Shown: positions 10,749 through 23,814, counted from the stretch's first letter. The stretch: DNA of 64,000 nucleotides from Malurus cyaneus samueli (GCA_009741485.1 CM019218.1:37758387-37822386); one strand, 5' to 3'. Made by a program: numbers and translations. The notes: generated from the sequence alone by a model not told the origin.

Positions 10749-13281
10749 CTGAGAGCTGGCCAAGCATCTGTGTGCAATGGACTTCATTTTCTTCTGTAGG
10801 TTGCTGGCACAAACATTCCCAGAAAAAGCCAGAGAGGAAACTGAACTGAATGCGGGGATCTGAGTACTCCCAAACCTGGGGAGAGTTCAGATTTTGCGGC
10901 AACTTCTTTCTGAAAATGCCCAACAGCCACATCCTGAGATTTAAATGATGTGGTGAAATTTTGGCACAGACTGGTTTTGCCAGCCTTGAAATACTTGGGT
11001 GCCTATGCTGCCGTGGTTCCCAGAAGCAGCACAAGCTCACCAAAAGTAGATACCGTACTTCAAGGGATGATCAAATTTGTGCAAGGCTGCCTTGAGTAAC
11101 TTTTCTAGAAAACACATTATGCTAGTAATCCCTGGGCTTTTGTTCTGTTTTGCTTTATTTCTGTCCTCCCTAGTAGGATTTGTATGTCTGGATTCATGAC
11201 CCTGGCAGGGCTCATGAACAATAGTTTGGGAACATCTTCCCACAAGCTGGACCTGAGCTCTTCCTCACCAGCAAGGAGGGGATGTGGCGTGATGTTCCAT
11301 CCCCATGGCTGCCATTCTAGGATCCTACTAGGATCCTTCCTGCCCAGCAGAAACGATGCTGTCCTGTTGTGATTTACACTCCTGTCTGAATATTTAACAA
11401 ATACAATACTTTAAAGCATTACCGTATTCACCTTGGGACAAATCCATTCAGAGACACAGTACAAAGCATATGGTTGTGATGACAGCTATGGGACCAGGAT
11501 CTATTTGTCCCCAGTGCAATGGGGTTATGCCTGCAAGCATATATTTTGTGAGAAGTAGTTGGCTTTAATGATGTTTAAACGGCCCCCCCAGTTCTCCTTC
11601 ACAGGAAAGACAGGAAGACTAAGAAATAAAAATAGAGGAAGAAGAAAAGGAGAGGGCCCCAATAAAAAGACAAGTCATTTTTACCACAAGTAAAAGTATG
11701 GGGTTCTTGACCAGGCACCTGAATAATTAGAAGCATATTTTTTAATGCTTCCCTATCTGCATAAATTGTAACCGGCCTAGACAATAGAGTCTAGGAGGAG
11801 AGCAGTTGAGTGGGATTCTTGTGAACCATGATATTTGCTGTAGGCTTGCTGTGGGAGCCAGAACTGAGCCAGGACTGAGCCAAAATATGTGCTTTCCCAT
11901 GCTGTGGCATGGACATGGGGCTCAGGGTGCTTGCTTGGTGAGGCTGGATTGATTCATGTGTATGGGAATAGTTTTACACTGCAGGTAGACCCCAGGGCTT
12001 ATTAATTTCTCCTTGCTCATAACCCAAGTCTTGGTCCTTGTTTACTTCATCCTGGTTTCAAAATCTGCTTTGCCTTAGAATTAGGAGCCAGCCAGCACAC
12101 CAGTGCCAATTCCATCCAACTCCTGCTGCATGAGGAAGGGGTGATAAGACACATTCCTGCACTGTGATACAGCAGCATGCTCCCTCTGCGTGAGATTTGT
12201 CTCTTCGTGCTCAAAATGCAACTTTTAATGGACAATTCAGGCATGCTACTGTTTACCTAAACAACTAAACCCAAAGATAATTGAGGCACTAGAAGGAACT
12301 AGGTATAAAATGCTCTTACTGGGCTGTTGGAAATCTCCCCTAAATACAACAAATGCTTACAAAATACAGAACATGCATGTTCTAAACCTAGAACTCATTT
12401 TCTATGTTATTTATATCTCACCTTTAACCTCTCAAGTTGCTAGGACAATAAATGAAATTAACTTGCAAATTCCTTGCCTGTCTTTGCCTAAAGAAATAGC
12501 TTCCAGGGAACTTGACCATCACAGAGTCGTTGGGTTCTTCTCCTTAGGATGGGTTTGAGAAAGAAAAAACTCTCTGTGAATTCGCTGTCCTGTTGATAGT
12601 TCCGTTGAAAACCCAAGTGATTTCTGGTGACAGATTTGAAGAGCAGCTGGTGTCTTGACTGGGCAAAATGCAGAGCTGAAACTGCACTGAAATGCTCTGT
12701 TTGCCCTTCAGGAGGGATGAAGAGCCTGTACTCCTGGCTTGGCTTGGCCAGTCTAGGGGCTTCTGGGTGGGTGCTGGCATTGAGGAATGAAGTAGCCAGA
12801 AAGCTATAATTCAGCTGAGCATTGATCTGTGTCAGAGGGTCAGTCTATGATCTCAGTGACATGATTATATCACTTGGGAAGTGAAATAAGGAAGAAAAAC
12901 ATGCTCCCAGTTTACTTATGTGCTGTCCCCCCCCGTCCCACCTCTTGCTACATCATAAGATGTCCATATGTGCTACAGCTTTCTGCACCCGTGGTTCCCT
13001 CCCAGGTTTTAGGCTCCACCTGGCCAGATTGGTGACCAGAGCCCTCCATGGTCTTGTACTGCAGGTGCAAAAGGCTCTGCTGTCATTTCTTCTCTGTTGC
13101 AGAGTATGACAGAACGCCACAGCTGTATGTGCATGCACACAATGCTACACAAATTGCTGTGCAGCCACCGTGGGGCACAGAGTGACATCTTGTGAAGGGC
13201 CACTTCTGAAGCTGCAACTCAGAGGCAGTTGTAACCCGCGGCTCGAGCCACAAAAAACACTTGGTTCTCACTGCAGGTTCC
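10749..13281. other. Non-coding stretch, nothing recognised
   Basis: Unique DNA with only short frames on both strands. A tandemly repeated GGATCC-containing word occurs near 11319-11337. A short C-run lies near 12930. No repeat family is recognised. Confidence 0.6.
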
Positions 13282-13551
13282 ATGCTCTTTTTCCTCCTAG
13301 AAATGTGTACAACAGTAGATAAATGTGAGAAAAATAATTCTCCTTACTTTGACCAAAATATTCCCATTTGTCATAACTTGCTGGCAGAACTAAAGAAGCT
13401 CAAGAAACACCCCATGATTGGCAACATGGCATTATCTGTATCAACAGATACTGACATCCACCTTCTTGTCACAGTCAGAAGCTCAGACTGTCATAGAGAG
13501 AAGTTGGGGCAGAAAAAGTTGTTGATAAATGGTCTTCCTCTGAAGTCCTAA
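13282..13551 (+). other. Weak candidate coding exon (89-codon open frame)
   Basis: An ATG at 13282 opens a frame that ends at TAA 13549-13551. A pyrimidine-rich stretch ending in AG (13299-13300) lies near its start, so the downstream part could be a spliced terminal exon. The product has a charged middle with a KKLKK-type cluster and mixed residues rather than low complexity. I recognise no family, no donor is needed for a terminal exon, and no partner exon is apparent. Comparable frames arise by chance in 64 kb. Confidence 0.15.
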
Positions 13552-14323
13552 GCAGGCAGAGTGTTCATGAGTGAAAACCATAAAGAAAGCCCTCTAAGCT
13601 GACAATTGAGCATGCTGAGAGTCAAGCCTGTTGTGGGTGATTCATGGCTCTGGGGTCACACAGGTTAGAGCTTCTCATCTGAAGGGGATTAGGGGCTTCC
13701 AAGGAAGCACAGTCCTTCAGTGCCTCCAGCATATCCTTGAAGTTTTTGGAGCCTCAGACCTGCTTAAGACCTCCCTCATTACTCTGTCTCATCTCATGAA
13801 AAGTCCATCACAGCTTTGCAGAAAGTATGGAGGATGTGTGGTGTGGGGCACATGAAAGGAAATCCTTTGAAGGGTGCTAGTTCCTTCCAATAAATCCAAA
13901 TACAGCTGGGTGCAGGGAAGCCAGGCCAGCTCCTCGGAGTCTCCTTGGTGTCCCAATAATATGTTCCTCCCTCTGATAGTCTGCCTGCAGAGCATGCTCC
14001 CCACCTGGTGCTCCCTGCGTGTCCCAAACTTTGCTGCACACCTGTCCTTCACCCAGCTCACTGCAAACTCTGTGTGTGGGTAACACACACGAGGCTGGCT
14101 GCTTCACTGATGAGAACAGGCTCTCCTGACACTGCTGGGGACAGGGCTGGAGCGGTATCTGCTGGCCCTTTTTTTCCTCCTTCCAAACTCTCCTTCTGCT
14201 CCTCTCTCCTTTTCAACACCAAACGCTTCTCTCCAAGCAAGGTGTTTTCTGATGCCTTGCATTAAGTTCACAGTGTAAAATTAGAGTGCACTGGGCCACT
14301 ACAAGATGCTGAAGTTGTTAAAG
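13552..14323. other. Non-coding stretch, nothing recognised
   Basis: Opposed frames overlap on both strands at 13789-14265, with no domain or splice context. Confidence 0.6.
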
Positions 14324-14359
14324 ATGCATGTGCGCATGCACGTGTGTGTATGTGTGTGT
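14324..14359. repeat. 36-bp alternating purine-pyrimidine run ((TG)n-like)
   Basis: Strict alternation of purine and pyrimidine runs from 14324 to 14359. It starts with ATGCATGTGCGCATGCAC and continues as a TG repeat with one TA step. Such runs can adopt Z-DNA under supercoiling. It is a degenerate microsatellite. Confidence 0.9.
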
Positions 14360-16740
14360 TTAATGCAGGGCTTTACAAAACTATCAAGCACTCTTTAAAG
14401 TACCATAAAATTTAATGCTCAGTAGGGAAGCCTAAACAAATGAAGCTGCACTATAAAATGTTTAGTGTTTCTATCGCTTTCACTTTGAACATGAAGACTT
14501 ACTGCAACTCACAAGAGGGATTTCTCTGTCATTTTCTCTTTCTTATCCTTTCTCTCTTTGCCTCTTTTTCTTCTGAGAATTTACCATGGATTTTCTACAG
14601 GAATATCTCCAGCACTCAGTGTGCTTGATGAACTGAAGAAACCTGTTCCCTGATCGTTCCTTGACAAATATATAATTCAGAGTAAAAGGAAAGAGCACTA
14701 CTCTTTCATTTGCCTCAAAAGCCACTGCATTTAATTATCTTACCATGTAAAGTGGCTGCCAAAAGTGTATTGTGAATTCTTATCATTGGCCTGCTGAGAT
14801 TTTGTCTGCTTTTGTTGTGACTTCAAACACATGCCTCAAAGCGCAATCAGTAGAGAGGCAAAGTGCGCCCTGAGGTCTCCTGTGGCACAGGTGATTGACA
14901 TGTTTAGCACAGTGAGGACATCCAAATGGCAAATTCTTGCTATTGACAATGAGCTCAACCGTTGTACGATTCCCACCCGAGCTGCACATCTCTCAAGACC
15001 CTCTCTCTAAATTAAGGCAGGGCATGAGCAGGTTGTCCTTCTTGCTGCTGTGGGAGCACATCTCAGCTAAACCTCACGGAACAACAGTCAGCTACTGGTG
15101 AATAAAATCAGAAAATTGCTACTTGCAGAGGCAATGGGGATTAGATATAAGCTCCTTTATCCCAGTTGAAAAGTACCAGATCATTCTCATAATCCTCACC
15201 TGTATTCCAATGGTGACAATATTCACCTTTTTCTGGCATAAAATTTTCAGCTCACTGTTTATGGTTGGTGACATTTGGCTTCTCACGACTGAATTGCAGG
15301 ATAAGTTTGGAAGGGAAGAGCAGGACAGGCTTCTAGCTGGTATAGCTGTGTTTCCACCAACAGGCAATGAGGTGTGAATAAAAGACAGTAAAGATTGTGA
15401 GGTGTTGTCTCCACCTGTTCTGCACTATGCCACTATATTATGTAAATGTATGGTTTCAAAGCTGTCTAACTATGCTCCTTCCGGAGAGAAGATGCATCCA
15501 GTTGCCTTTGTTCAAAAAATTTTTCCAAGTGAAAGACTTCAGATTATCCAGGAAATTGAATGGTTTCTCTATTTCTAGTCCTGAAGAAGCCATAGCTGAT
15601 GGCCTTTCCTGTTAATTCAGCCATATGCTCCTCTCTCATCAAGGGAACATTTCAAGGTCACGGCCTTTCCTCCTAACTGGGACCCAGGAAAGTAGGGATT
15701 AAATCTTGGGCATACCCTAAAACTCCTGGATTTGGACACAAGTGGAAAGAACTTTTCTGTTTTCTAGTTTACCTTCCATCTGCCCTGGGGCCTGAACTTA
15801 ACTGCAGGTTTCAGCATGAGAAGAGGCATGAAGTTCCAGTGTGCACATCTGGAATTAAGAGCTGAAAATTGGGCTCGGTGCTGATAACGCTTTATTGACA
15901 GGAGATGAAAGTCTTGATTCCAATAACTTTCTGAGCTCCAGTTCCCACTGCTTTATGAGGTGTTACACACTTTGGTACCTTTGAGAGAGAGTTTGCTTCC
16001 CCTCCTTCTCTCCCACATCTTTATTGCTTCTGTTCCACAGACTCAAGTCATTAAAGTCTGAAATGCTCCAGCCCAAGAGGGTACAGAAACCTCCTTTTCC
16101 AGTGCCACAGCATGGGAAATGTCAGCAGCCAGGTTATCTGAGAGGGATGGGCATGGCAGACCTGAGGCCAGAGTGCTCCCAGGCTCCTGGCATCGGTCGG
16201 GGCAGAGCTCAGCAATGGCTCAGGGCAAACACCACTTGCAAAGAGGGCAGATACCTATGATCCATACTCAGTTCATCTTCCCTCCTCTGCCTCTGTGCTG
16301 CATGGCAGCAGCACAGGAACTCCCTTGCTGCCCAAAGAGGGCTCACTGTATGCTTGTGTGTTGTGGTGGGGGGTGGTGTCAAAGCAAAAGCAGAGGAGGG
16401 AAAGATAAATCAACACTGCAGGAGGAATGGTGTGACTGCCATTCCCACTGCCATGTGTTTCTACACCAGCCACACAGGGCACAAGGCTGGACTCATGGCT
16501 GGGACCTTACCCAGCACCAAGAAGCAAAATGATCTCCGAAGGCTTCAAGACAAAGGGATGCCAGCCACTTCCATCAAACCTGTCCTATAAAGCCAAGTCA
16601 TTTAAATCCTTTGGACTTTGGGAGCCCAAGACAGTATCTGTGTTCTTGTTTCCCTTTGAGCTGATCCAAGTTACCATTCTCCTCCGTGCTCTAGCCATGC
16701 ACTGAGGGGCTTCCTCCTGCCTGTCTTGGGCTACCCAGTC
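14360..16740. other. Non-coding stretch, nothing recognised
   Basis: Unique DNA. Plus frames at 15123-15377 and 15397-15615 are short, hydrophobic or mixed, and lack any family signature. Frames near 16119-16590 overlap in several registers. Confidence 0.55.
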
Positions 16741-16945
16741 ATTTACGACTCACTCCTACTGCCGGAAACAAGATCTAATAAGAGTCAGCTGCTGTAAGGG
16801 ACCCCAGACCCTAAATCAGTTCTGCATTAGCAGCAAAGGCTCCATGAAGGGAAAGTCAAAGGCTGCAGGCCATTATAATTACAACTGTCAAAATATAACA
16901 TTGCTCAAATTGGGAAATATTTTATAAAGGGTTTTTTTTGTGTGT
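16741..16945. promoter_or_regulatory. Candidate conserved non-coding element
   Basis: Unique sequence without repeats. It contains an AT-rich core with homeodomain-like words (CATTATAATTAC at 16871-16882) beside GC-balanced flanks, a texture typical of deeply conserved enhancers. Conservation is inferred from texture only. Confidence 0.25.
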
Positions 16946-18682
16946 GTGCAGAAAATCTCTGCTTTGCTGCAGAAAGGCTTCTGTGTTTGTACTTTTTTCT
17001 TCCTTATATTCATTTATTTTCTAACAAATACAAACTCTCCTTAAAATTTTTGCCAATGCATTTCTGGACAATTTCAGATTTTCTTTAGAATGGAAAATTG
17101 CTGAATAAATGAAGTTTGGTGTTTTCAGCCACAAATATTTTTTTTTAACTGAAAAAAATGCAATAGGAACTTTAGTGAGCTATCAAAAGTCACTCTTCAC
17201 CTCTTAGAGTCAATGTTTTTGGTTTCTCATCATCGCATCTTGCTATGAGGATGTCATGGGATCTGTAGTCTTATCCCAGAGAAGAGGGATATCCCACCTG
17301 TGGAGCTGAGTGTGGACATGAAGGACTTGAACTGCAGCTCCCATGAGGTAAGACAATGACATATACGTAAGCCAGAAAGAAAACATAAATATTTCCAACG
17401 TTAACAATAATTCAGATGAAATTTTTACATTTTTAGTGTTAAAAACACCCCACACTTTCAGCTCAGCTGTAGCTGCAGCTCTATGACAGCACCATTAAGC
17501 ACCTGTAGTTGCTGCAGGCAGTCTGTTCTCCCTGCAGGAAGCTGCTGCAGTTATCACAATGTTGGGGTTATCACTAGTGTTAACTAACAACTGTCCCTAA
17601 GGGTGGGTAATTTGGGATCCAGAAACCTTATTCATTTGCTGCCTCTTGCTCATCTCCTTTTTCTGATTGTGACTCTGAATTGAACCAAACTGTGTAGGAA
17701 GAAATTGCAGCTGAAGCCACAAACTACCTCTGGGCTTTCCCTTTATTGCTGATCCTCTTGTCCTGTGGTGACACCCATCCATAGCCCTTCACAGACCAAC
17801 ACTTCTGAAGCCCACAGGAAAGTGGCAAAAAAATACCACTTTCCTGTCTGGATTCAGAAATGAGCACCCTTCAGTAGGTTGCTGGGATGCTGCTTATCTG
17901 CAGGTCTCCCCTGCCTGACCTGAATACCCATTTTGTCTTTGGTGATTTCTTCTCCCTGCAGAAGAAATGAAGCATTAAGCCTTCAGCAAGCAAACTTTTT
18001 CTCCAAATCTCGCTGACAGCCCAAGGCCCCTGAACATCATGGGCTGTTCATTCCTATTCCCATGAGGTCAAGCCCAACGGTGCAAGAGTGTCACAAAAAC
18101 TGATTCTTAGGGAAGGTTTCTCTTTCACAGAAAGTACAAGGTTTCTTCCCAGCTAACACTGTCCTGATGCATTCAGGCAATAGATGTCAGCTCTTTGCTT
18201 CTCCTAATGCTTTCTGAAAGAGTTGGGTGTCTTTAGTTTTACACCAAATATCAAAGAGCATCTCAAAATATGGAAAGGTCTTGAGTGCTCTCTTGAAAAC
18301 ATCCCCAGAGAGCCTGAGAGTGCAATCCTTTCCCTTCCTTCACAGATTTTATTTTATGTTTATAGGAAGCCTTTTGCTCTTTGCTGGACCTGGATTGTCT
18401 CTGGTCTGTCAGCCACATGGTGCAGATGTCTGCATCTCCTTCCCTGCCAGCATTCTCCCAGTCATTATTCCCAAAACCTGATCTCCTTGTCTGAGCCTCC
18501 ATGTGTTAAGGAACCCTTTGGGACTAAATGATTATTTCCTTCTGCCTTTTTGTGTATCCCCTGACAGCTAGCCTGGTGAAAGCCAAGCTTTGACCATAGT
18601 CTTAGAACCAGCTCATCTTGAAGAGAGAAGTGCCATTACACGGAGTTGCAGTTCTTTTCACTAACAGATCATGTCACCAGCC
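16946..18682. other. Non-coding stretch, nothing recognised
   Basis: AT-rich at 16910-17230, otherwise mixed. A run of nine T bases lies near 17140. Frames near 18223-18531 overlap in several registers and show no domain. Confidence 0.6.
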
Positions 18683-18792
18683 TCAAAAAAAACCCCCCAA
18701 AAAAACCCACAACAAAACAAAACCTAACCAAAAAACAACCCCCAAAACACAAACCACTAAACAAAAAAGCCAAACAAACAACAAAAAAAACC
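18683..18792 (+). repeat. A/C-rich low-complexity tract
   Basis: About 110 bases composed almost only of A and C, in irregular CAAA, CCAAAA and CCCCCCAAAAAAA units, with a single G and a few T bases. The Lys/Thr/Pro-rich frame over it is a composition artefact. Confidence 0.93.
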
Positions 18793-19159
18793 AGAGAAAG
18801 GTGGTAACTTCTGAATTTCTTCACATCATAGAAAGTGCATTTATTTACTTTCAGTTCAAAATAACTTTTGAATTTGAATAAGGAAAACAACAATGAGGAC
18901 AAAATCCCAAAATTAGTGTGTGTTAGCCAGTAAAGTATGTGTTTGTACTACCCTGGGGTCCCCTGACTGAGTCCTCTGGCTTCCCACCAGGTAAGTCATC
19001 TACAGACCGTGCTATGAAATGATGTGTCCTCCATTGCCCAACAAGAGATGCCTGAGGGAATGTAGGACAAGAGCCTAAACAATAATGGATGGCCCATTGG
19101 GTTAGTTGGGTTAGTCACCAAATCTTCCGTTCCTAGAATGGAAGAGACTGGAAAAAAAC
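18793..19159. other. Non-coding stretch between the A/C tract and a CR1 remnant
   Basis: Unique DNA with a short TTAGTTGGG-type duplication near 19100-19115. Nothing else is recognised. Confidence 0.5.
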
Positions 19160-19335
19160 TGCTAGTGACAAGGTCAAAACACCAAGAGGTATTTCTTCAT
19201 CCAGCCTAGAGTTAAGCCACAGAATTCCTTGTCACAGGATGTTTGGATATAAATAATGTATTCACGAGAGGGTAAATTGAAGGGGAAAAATAATTTAGAG
19301 CTGTTAAACATGAGGATATTAAATTGCTGGAAGTC
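19160..19335 (+). mobile_element. Ancient CR1-type LINE 3' fragment
   Basis: The order of words matches the 3' region shared by amniote CR1 elements: a GAGGTATTTCTTCA segment, then a stretch of the type CACAGAATTCCTTGTCACAGGATG (19217-19240 region), then an AT-rich part with a TTAAACATGAGGATATTAAA-like word. The copy is heavily diverged and its ends are not sharp. The 3' terminal octamer repeat of younger CR1 copies is not visible. Recognition is from memory of the family, not from alignment. Confidence 0.6.
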
Positions 19336-21454
19336 TGGAGATATGTGCTTTAAATCTGCCTTGTTTTCTCTTTCCTAAACACCCATTATGCAGGTCTCAG
19401 AGGGGGCCAGAGCAGATGAACCTTTGGTCAGCTGCTGTGTTGAAGGGCCCCACAGTCCTGTGTATGTTTAGATGATTTGCATTTCAGTCCATATTACTCC
19501 TTTAGAGGGCTTTACTTCTATCCATTCTATTGCTTTTTCCTTCTCTTGCCAGTCCTGGCCTTCCACTGACTAATGAGGGAGCAGCAGATACCTGTGTGTC
19601 TGCCCTGATGGCCAGCAAAAGAAGTTAAAGAAGTGGGCCAGCCTTTCCCACCATTATCCTCTGAGGTGAAAGTGAGGGGTCCAAAGTCGAGTGTGCTGCA
19701 CCTCTGCCGCAGCTGTCTGCGATCTCCTGCTCTCCTTTGACAGATGGGAAATACCCTGAGGCAAAATTGAGAGGAGCCCTGTTTATTTTGGGACTGCAGA
19801 TTACTGTCAAACATGAAGAGAGACAATTATTTCCATTGTGGAAAATGTGGTATTAGTGAATGAGCAGTTCCCTCCACCTCGCCTTTGTGTTTTGCTTTTC
19901 TCTAAGGAAGGTTTCCTTTCTTTTTGCAGCCCAGGCTTGAATTAAGTGGGCAGAGAAGAATTTAAATACAAATATTTGTAAACTAAGTGGTTTTCCCGAA
20001 CAAAGTAGATCCAGATGACAGTCTGTCGGCTGCAGCATCTCGGTGCCTGTCATACCACCACCCCTTTGTTCTGCAGCTGGGTACCAGAGGAGGCATCCCA
20101 AGGGACACAGCCTGGCCAACAGGCAGCACCCACTGCTGGGGCACGGCAGCAGGAGAGCCCACTCAGAGGGTACCCAGTGGCAGGGTGGGGGAGACAGGGC
20201 ATTTTTGGCTGCTGTCAGTCTTACACTGGTTTTATTACAAGTGCCAAACTGACAGACCTGAAGGCCATGAGGACCTGTGGTAGTAACTGATGATAGAGGG
20301 TCTGGAGGTGCAGAAGACCTCACTGGTGTCCAATGGATTTTCAGGGGTCAAAAAGAGCCTGGCAGAAGTGCAGGAAAGAGAGGAGCAGTGTGGACGAGCA
20401 GCTTCAGAGGCAGCGTGAGCTCTAGGCAGCTCTGGAAAGTTCTCATAGGTCACCAGAACAGGGCAAGAATTTTTTTGCATAATCTTTCCTTGCCAGAAAA
20501 AAAAATTCTTTGCCGTATCTTAAACCACGTGAAGGATTTGGTAAAAGCTTAATTAGAAGAAATTTCTTATGTCTCAGAAGGTCAAAATTGCAGTGGGTAT
20601 GCTCTCTTGTCTGAGAATGGTCAGCAGCTGAAGCCTTCTCTGGGACCATAGGTGATCTGGACCCAGACCCCTATCTTAGAGTATGCCTAAACAGTCCCCA
20701 GCCCTATCCAAGCCTTGATGAATGGATATTTGTGTTTGCATTGTTTTTCACTGAAAAGCTTCAAACAAGCTCTAATCCATCCTGAAGAGAATACAGAAGA
20801 AAAATATTGGGAGCACAGGATGGAAAATGCACTTCTTGCCCATCAGCATGAATTATTATCCCAAGATTGTACTTGCTGACATAATTTCTGCCTTGTGCTG
20901 CTCAGTTCCTTCAACCCACCTCTGCAGTTGTGGGCTCTGACCACAGTAGGTTTGCCGGGCTGTGCTGCACTCTCTGGCTGCTGCTGAACTGCGTGTGCCA
21001 AGTGCCCAGACAGCACCAGGTTCAGCTCTGCTAGCTGTTATTTTTAATTCTTAATAGTGTCCTGAGGCTTTTGTTACTTTCCATTGTTCATTTTGGGGGA
21101 GAACTGTACTGCCAAGGTCTGTTCACTTGTTCTGGCTTTTTCTGCAAAAGCCTGAAATGTCTTTTTTCTATTTGTTCTCCGAAATAAAGCATCTCTGCAA
21201 ACGGCACATACCATCTTTTCACCATTCCTGTGTCTTAACCTCAAATGTCTGACTCCTGACAGTTTCCCTCCTGTTATCTTGGTCTTTCTGCAGTGGCTGC
21301 TCGCAGCGTGGCAGGACTTGATGGGAAGGACGCAAGGAAGACAAACTCCTGGTACAGAATACCTGCATGGAGCAGCTTTCCAGGTCATCAGGATGGCCAT
21401 CCCCACAGACAGGGAGGCTGATCCAGAGGCTGAGCCAGACCCTCTCCCCCAATC
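19336..21454. other. Non-coding stretch, nothing recognised
   Basis: Mixed DNA. The frames at 19853-20323 (-) and 19987-20552 (+) overlap on both strands in a GC-richer patch and have no recognisable domain. Confidence 0.6.
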
Positions 21455-21545
21455 CCCGTGAAATATATCCCACATTAAATCGCCCGTCACATTACTGAAG
21501 GGGGCACTGATGTATTTGATTAGTAAGGAAGCTCTGAAGGAACCC
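21455..21545. promoter_or_regulatory. Candidate conserved non-coding element
   Basis: An AT-rich segment that keeps several CpGs (CCCGTGAAATATATCCCAC, AATCGCCCGTCACATTA) and includes GATTAG-type homeodomain words at its right end. CpG retention in AT-rich, repeat-free sequence suggests constraint. Not tested by comparison. Confidence 0.35.
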
Positions 21546-22783
21546 ATCTGTCTTAACATTTGGATGGATATTTATCTCTTTCATGGGTTTCTTTTGTCCA
21601 AAGGAATCGTTTACTCTGATGTGAAATAATGCAAGATCTGGTGTCTCTGGGGATTTCAGCAGGAAGCTATCCTCCCTAAGCCTCATTTTAATCTCCTATT
21701 GTCATAAATCAGGAAGAACCGCAAGAAAGTCAGTAAAATTAAGCTTGTGAAAACTGATGTACAGAACTCAGGGCCTCTGATCTCCAGCAGCAATGGAAAT
21801 GAACTCACTCCCCAAATCTCTTCTCCTTCTGGATGCAAATACTGCTGATATTTCAAGACACTCAGATGTGGCTCTGAACCTCATATGCTTGAATACTGCA
21901 TCCGAGAAAGTGGCTCCTCACATGATTTTGCTGACAAAGTTGAAGGAAGTGTTAGGACTGACAAGGAATAAAATCTCCTTCTAAGGCAGGCTCAGGCTAG
22001 ATCAATACAAAAAAGAATTTCTGGTTGTGTAGAAGAGATTTTGAACCTACACTTATCCCAACCAAGCTGCTACCACGCATTTCCTGATTGAATCAATTAA
22101 AATAATGGGTATAGATCAGTTAGAAAGAGGAAATCTAAAGGATATTCCCGTGATATCAGAGCAGCCTATTTCTGTGACCACAGGAACTCCAGGAAACAAT
22201 GCTTTTTCTTTTGTTCTGCCTACCCAGCAGATAAGGTTAGGAAAAGTATTTTTACAATTTCTTCTCTTTCAAATGGCTAAAATCTGAGCTTAGTTCCTTT
22301 CCTGATTCAGATAAATGGAATGGATTCCAATTAAAAGCTCTGTTTAATTGGAACTACAAAGATAAGTTATTTTAAGATTTTGCCATGCTGAAAATAGGAT
22401 TTTAAGAACAGAGATATTTTCAACAATCTGACTTGCAAGATGCCGTTTTTAAATTCATTTCCCATCAGCATTTTATTTGTGTCAGACACTATGAATGGTC
22501 TGTTCACTTTCATAGTTTGGGGAGATGCTGAGGATTTCAGACCATGCAGGAAATACCAATTAATGCCATTCCTTCTTGACATTCTCATGCTTTCACATTA
22601 AGGTTTGGCATGAGACCAGGTTTAAGAGTGAAACACTGCCTGTCTGTCAGAGTTTTATGGTTCTTCCCGTGATGTCTAAGCACCTTATTGTTTTTGTTAA
22701 ATCTTGAGATATATAGAGAAGTGACCTTTCTGCTTTCATAACTTATATAAATAAAGGGGAAGACCTGGATGATGGTTAGGTAA
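21546..22783. other. Non-coding stretch, two short plus frames only
   Basis: Frames of 63 codons (21793-21984) and 60 codons (22105-22287) have mixed, protein-like composition but no family signature and no convincing splice context. I treat them as chance. Confidence 0.5.
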
Positions 22784-22872
22784 AATTTCACTTGGTAAGA
22801 AATTTTCACTTAGATGTCATCAAGTGAGACATTTCATTCAACTGAGATGTCATTCTAAGTGAAAGTGAAATT
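22784..22872. repeat. Composite foldback (imperfect hairpin)
   Basis: The outer arms 22784-22793 and 22863-22872 are perfect reverse complements (AATTTCACTT / AAGTGAAATT). The inner arms 22804-22821 and 22846-22864 pair over 17 positions with one bulge and one mismatch. The loop is about 24 bases. The word TTCACTT recurs. It may be the remnant of a small foldback element or a local inverted duplication. Confidence 0.6.
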
Positions 22873-23814
22873 ACAGTCTTCATGAATTTCCCTGGATATA
22901 AAATGTTGAGACATTTCAATTCATAGCTGTCAATGCATCACCTTCTGCTGGTATGGAACTGTTCTGTTTTTATAGCATTGAAATATGAAGCAGTATGCTA
23001 AATGTGACACCAGATATATCCAGGAATATTTCATATACTTTGCAAATGACAATGAAACAAGTCAAAACATTTAGCATAATTTTCAAAATAAAGCAAAAGG
23101 ATGGGAGTAGCAATCACTCTGCTGGGTCACAGCACGGCCACTCTGCTCTGTGCGGGTGACAGGCAGGACAAGGATCCCTCAACTGTGCCCTGAATCCTGC
23201 TTCTAATGCCAACCAGTGATGGTAAAACCGAGAGGAGATTTTTCTGCTTACTGAGCTCTAGTGTAGCAATAACAGCCCAGCCTCATTCCAGCCTGTGACA
23301 GTGGATGCTGGGTCTTTGCAGACTTTCTAAAAACCAGCTCATTTTGCAGAGTTTGCTGCTCCGGAGCAGAGGGGAGGTCTCAACTGCATTTCCTGATGAG
23401 GTCTAAAGATGCTGCCATGTTTAATCAGTCCTAAAATATGGATAAGTCCTAACAGCTACCATTATTAAATCTGTTTTGAAAAACTCGTAGATTAAGCAAG
23501 GGAAGGCTGCTGACATGAGCGTTAGACAAGAGCATTTACTGAATACCCATTTTAGGGTATTATGAACTACCCAGTTTAAAGCGTTCCCTTTACATCCACT
23601 TAAAACACACACATGGAGCAGCCGTGTTTCCCAGCATGTGCCACATGTGTCCCCTCCTGTGTCACTCTGGGGACTGAAGCTGACTCACCCACACCCCCTG
23701 TGAGCCCTCGCTTTGTGGCCCTTCTCTGAGGAACAGGCTTTGCAGCTCTCCATCAGGCACTGATGGGGACTGTCTCTTGTGATGGCTGTCACCAATTTGT
23801 TCCTCTCTAATTTC
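22873..23814. other. Non-coding stretch, nothing recognised
   Basis: AT-rich to about 23100, then mixed. No coding or repeat signature. Confidence 0.6.

Noticed and set aside
18618..18902. Lys/Thr/Gln-rich plus frame and Phe/Cys/Gly-rich minus frame
   Set aside because: Both are dictated by the A/C-rich low-complexity tract.
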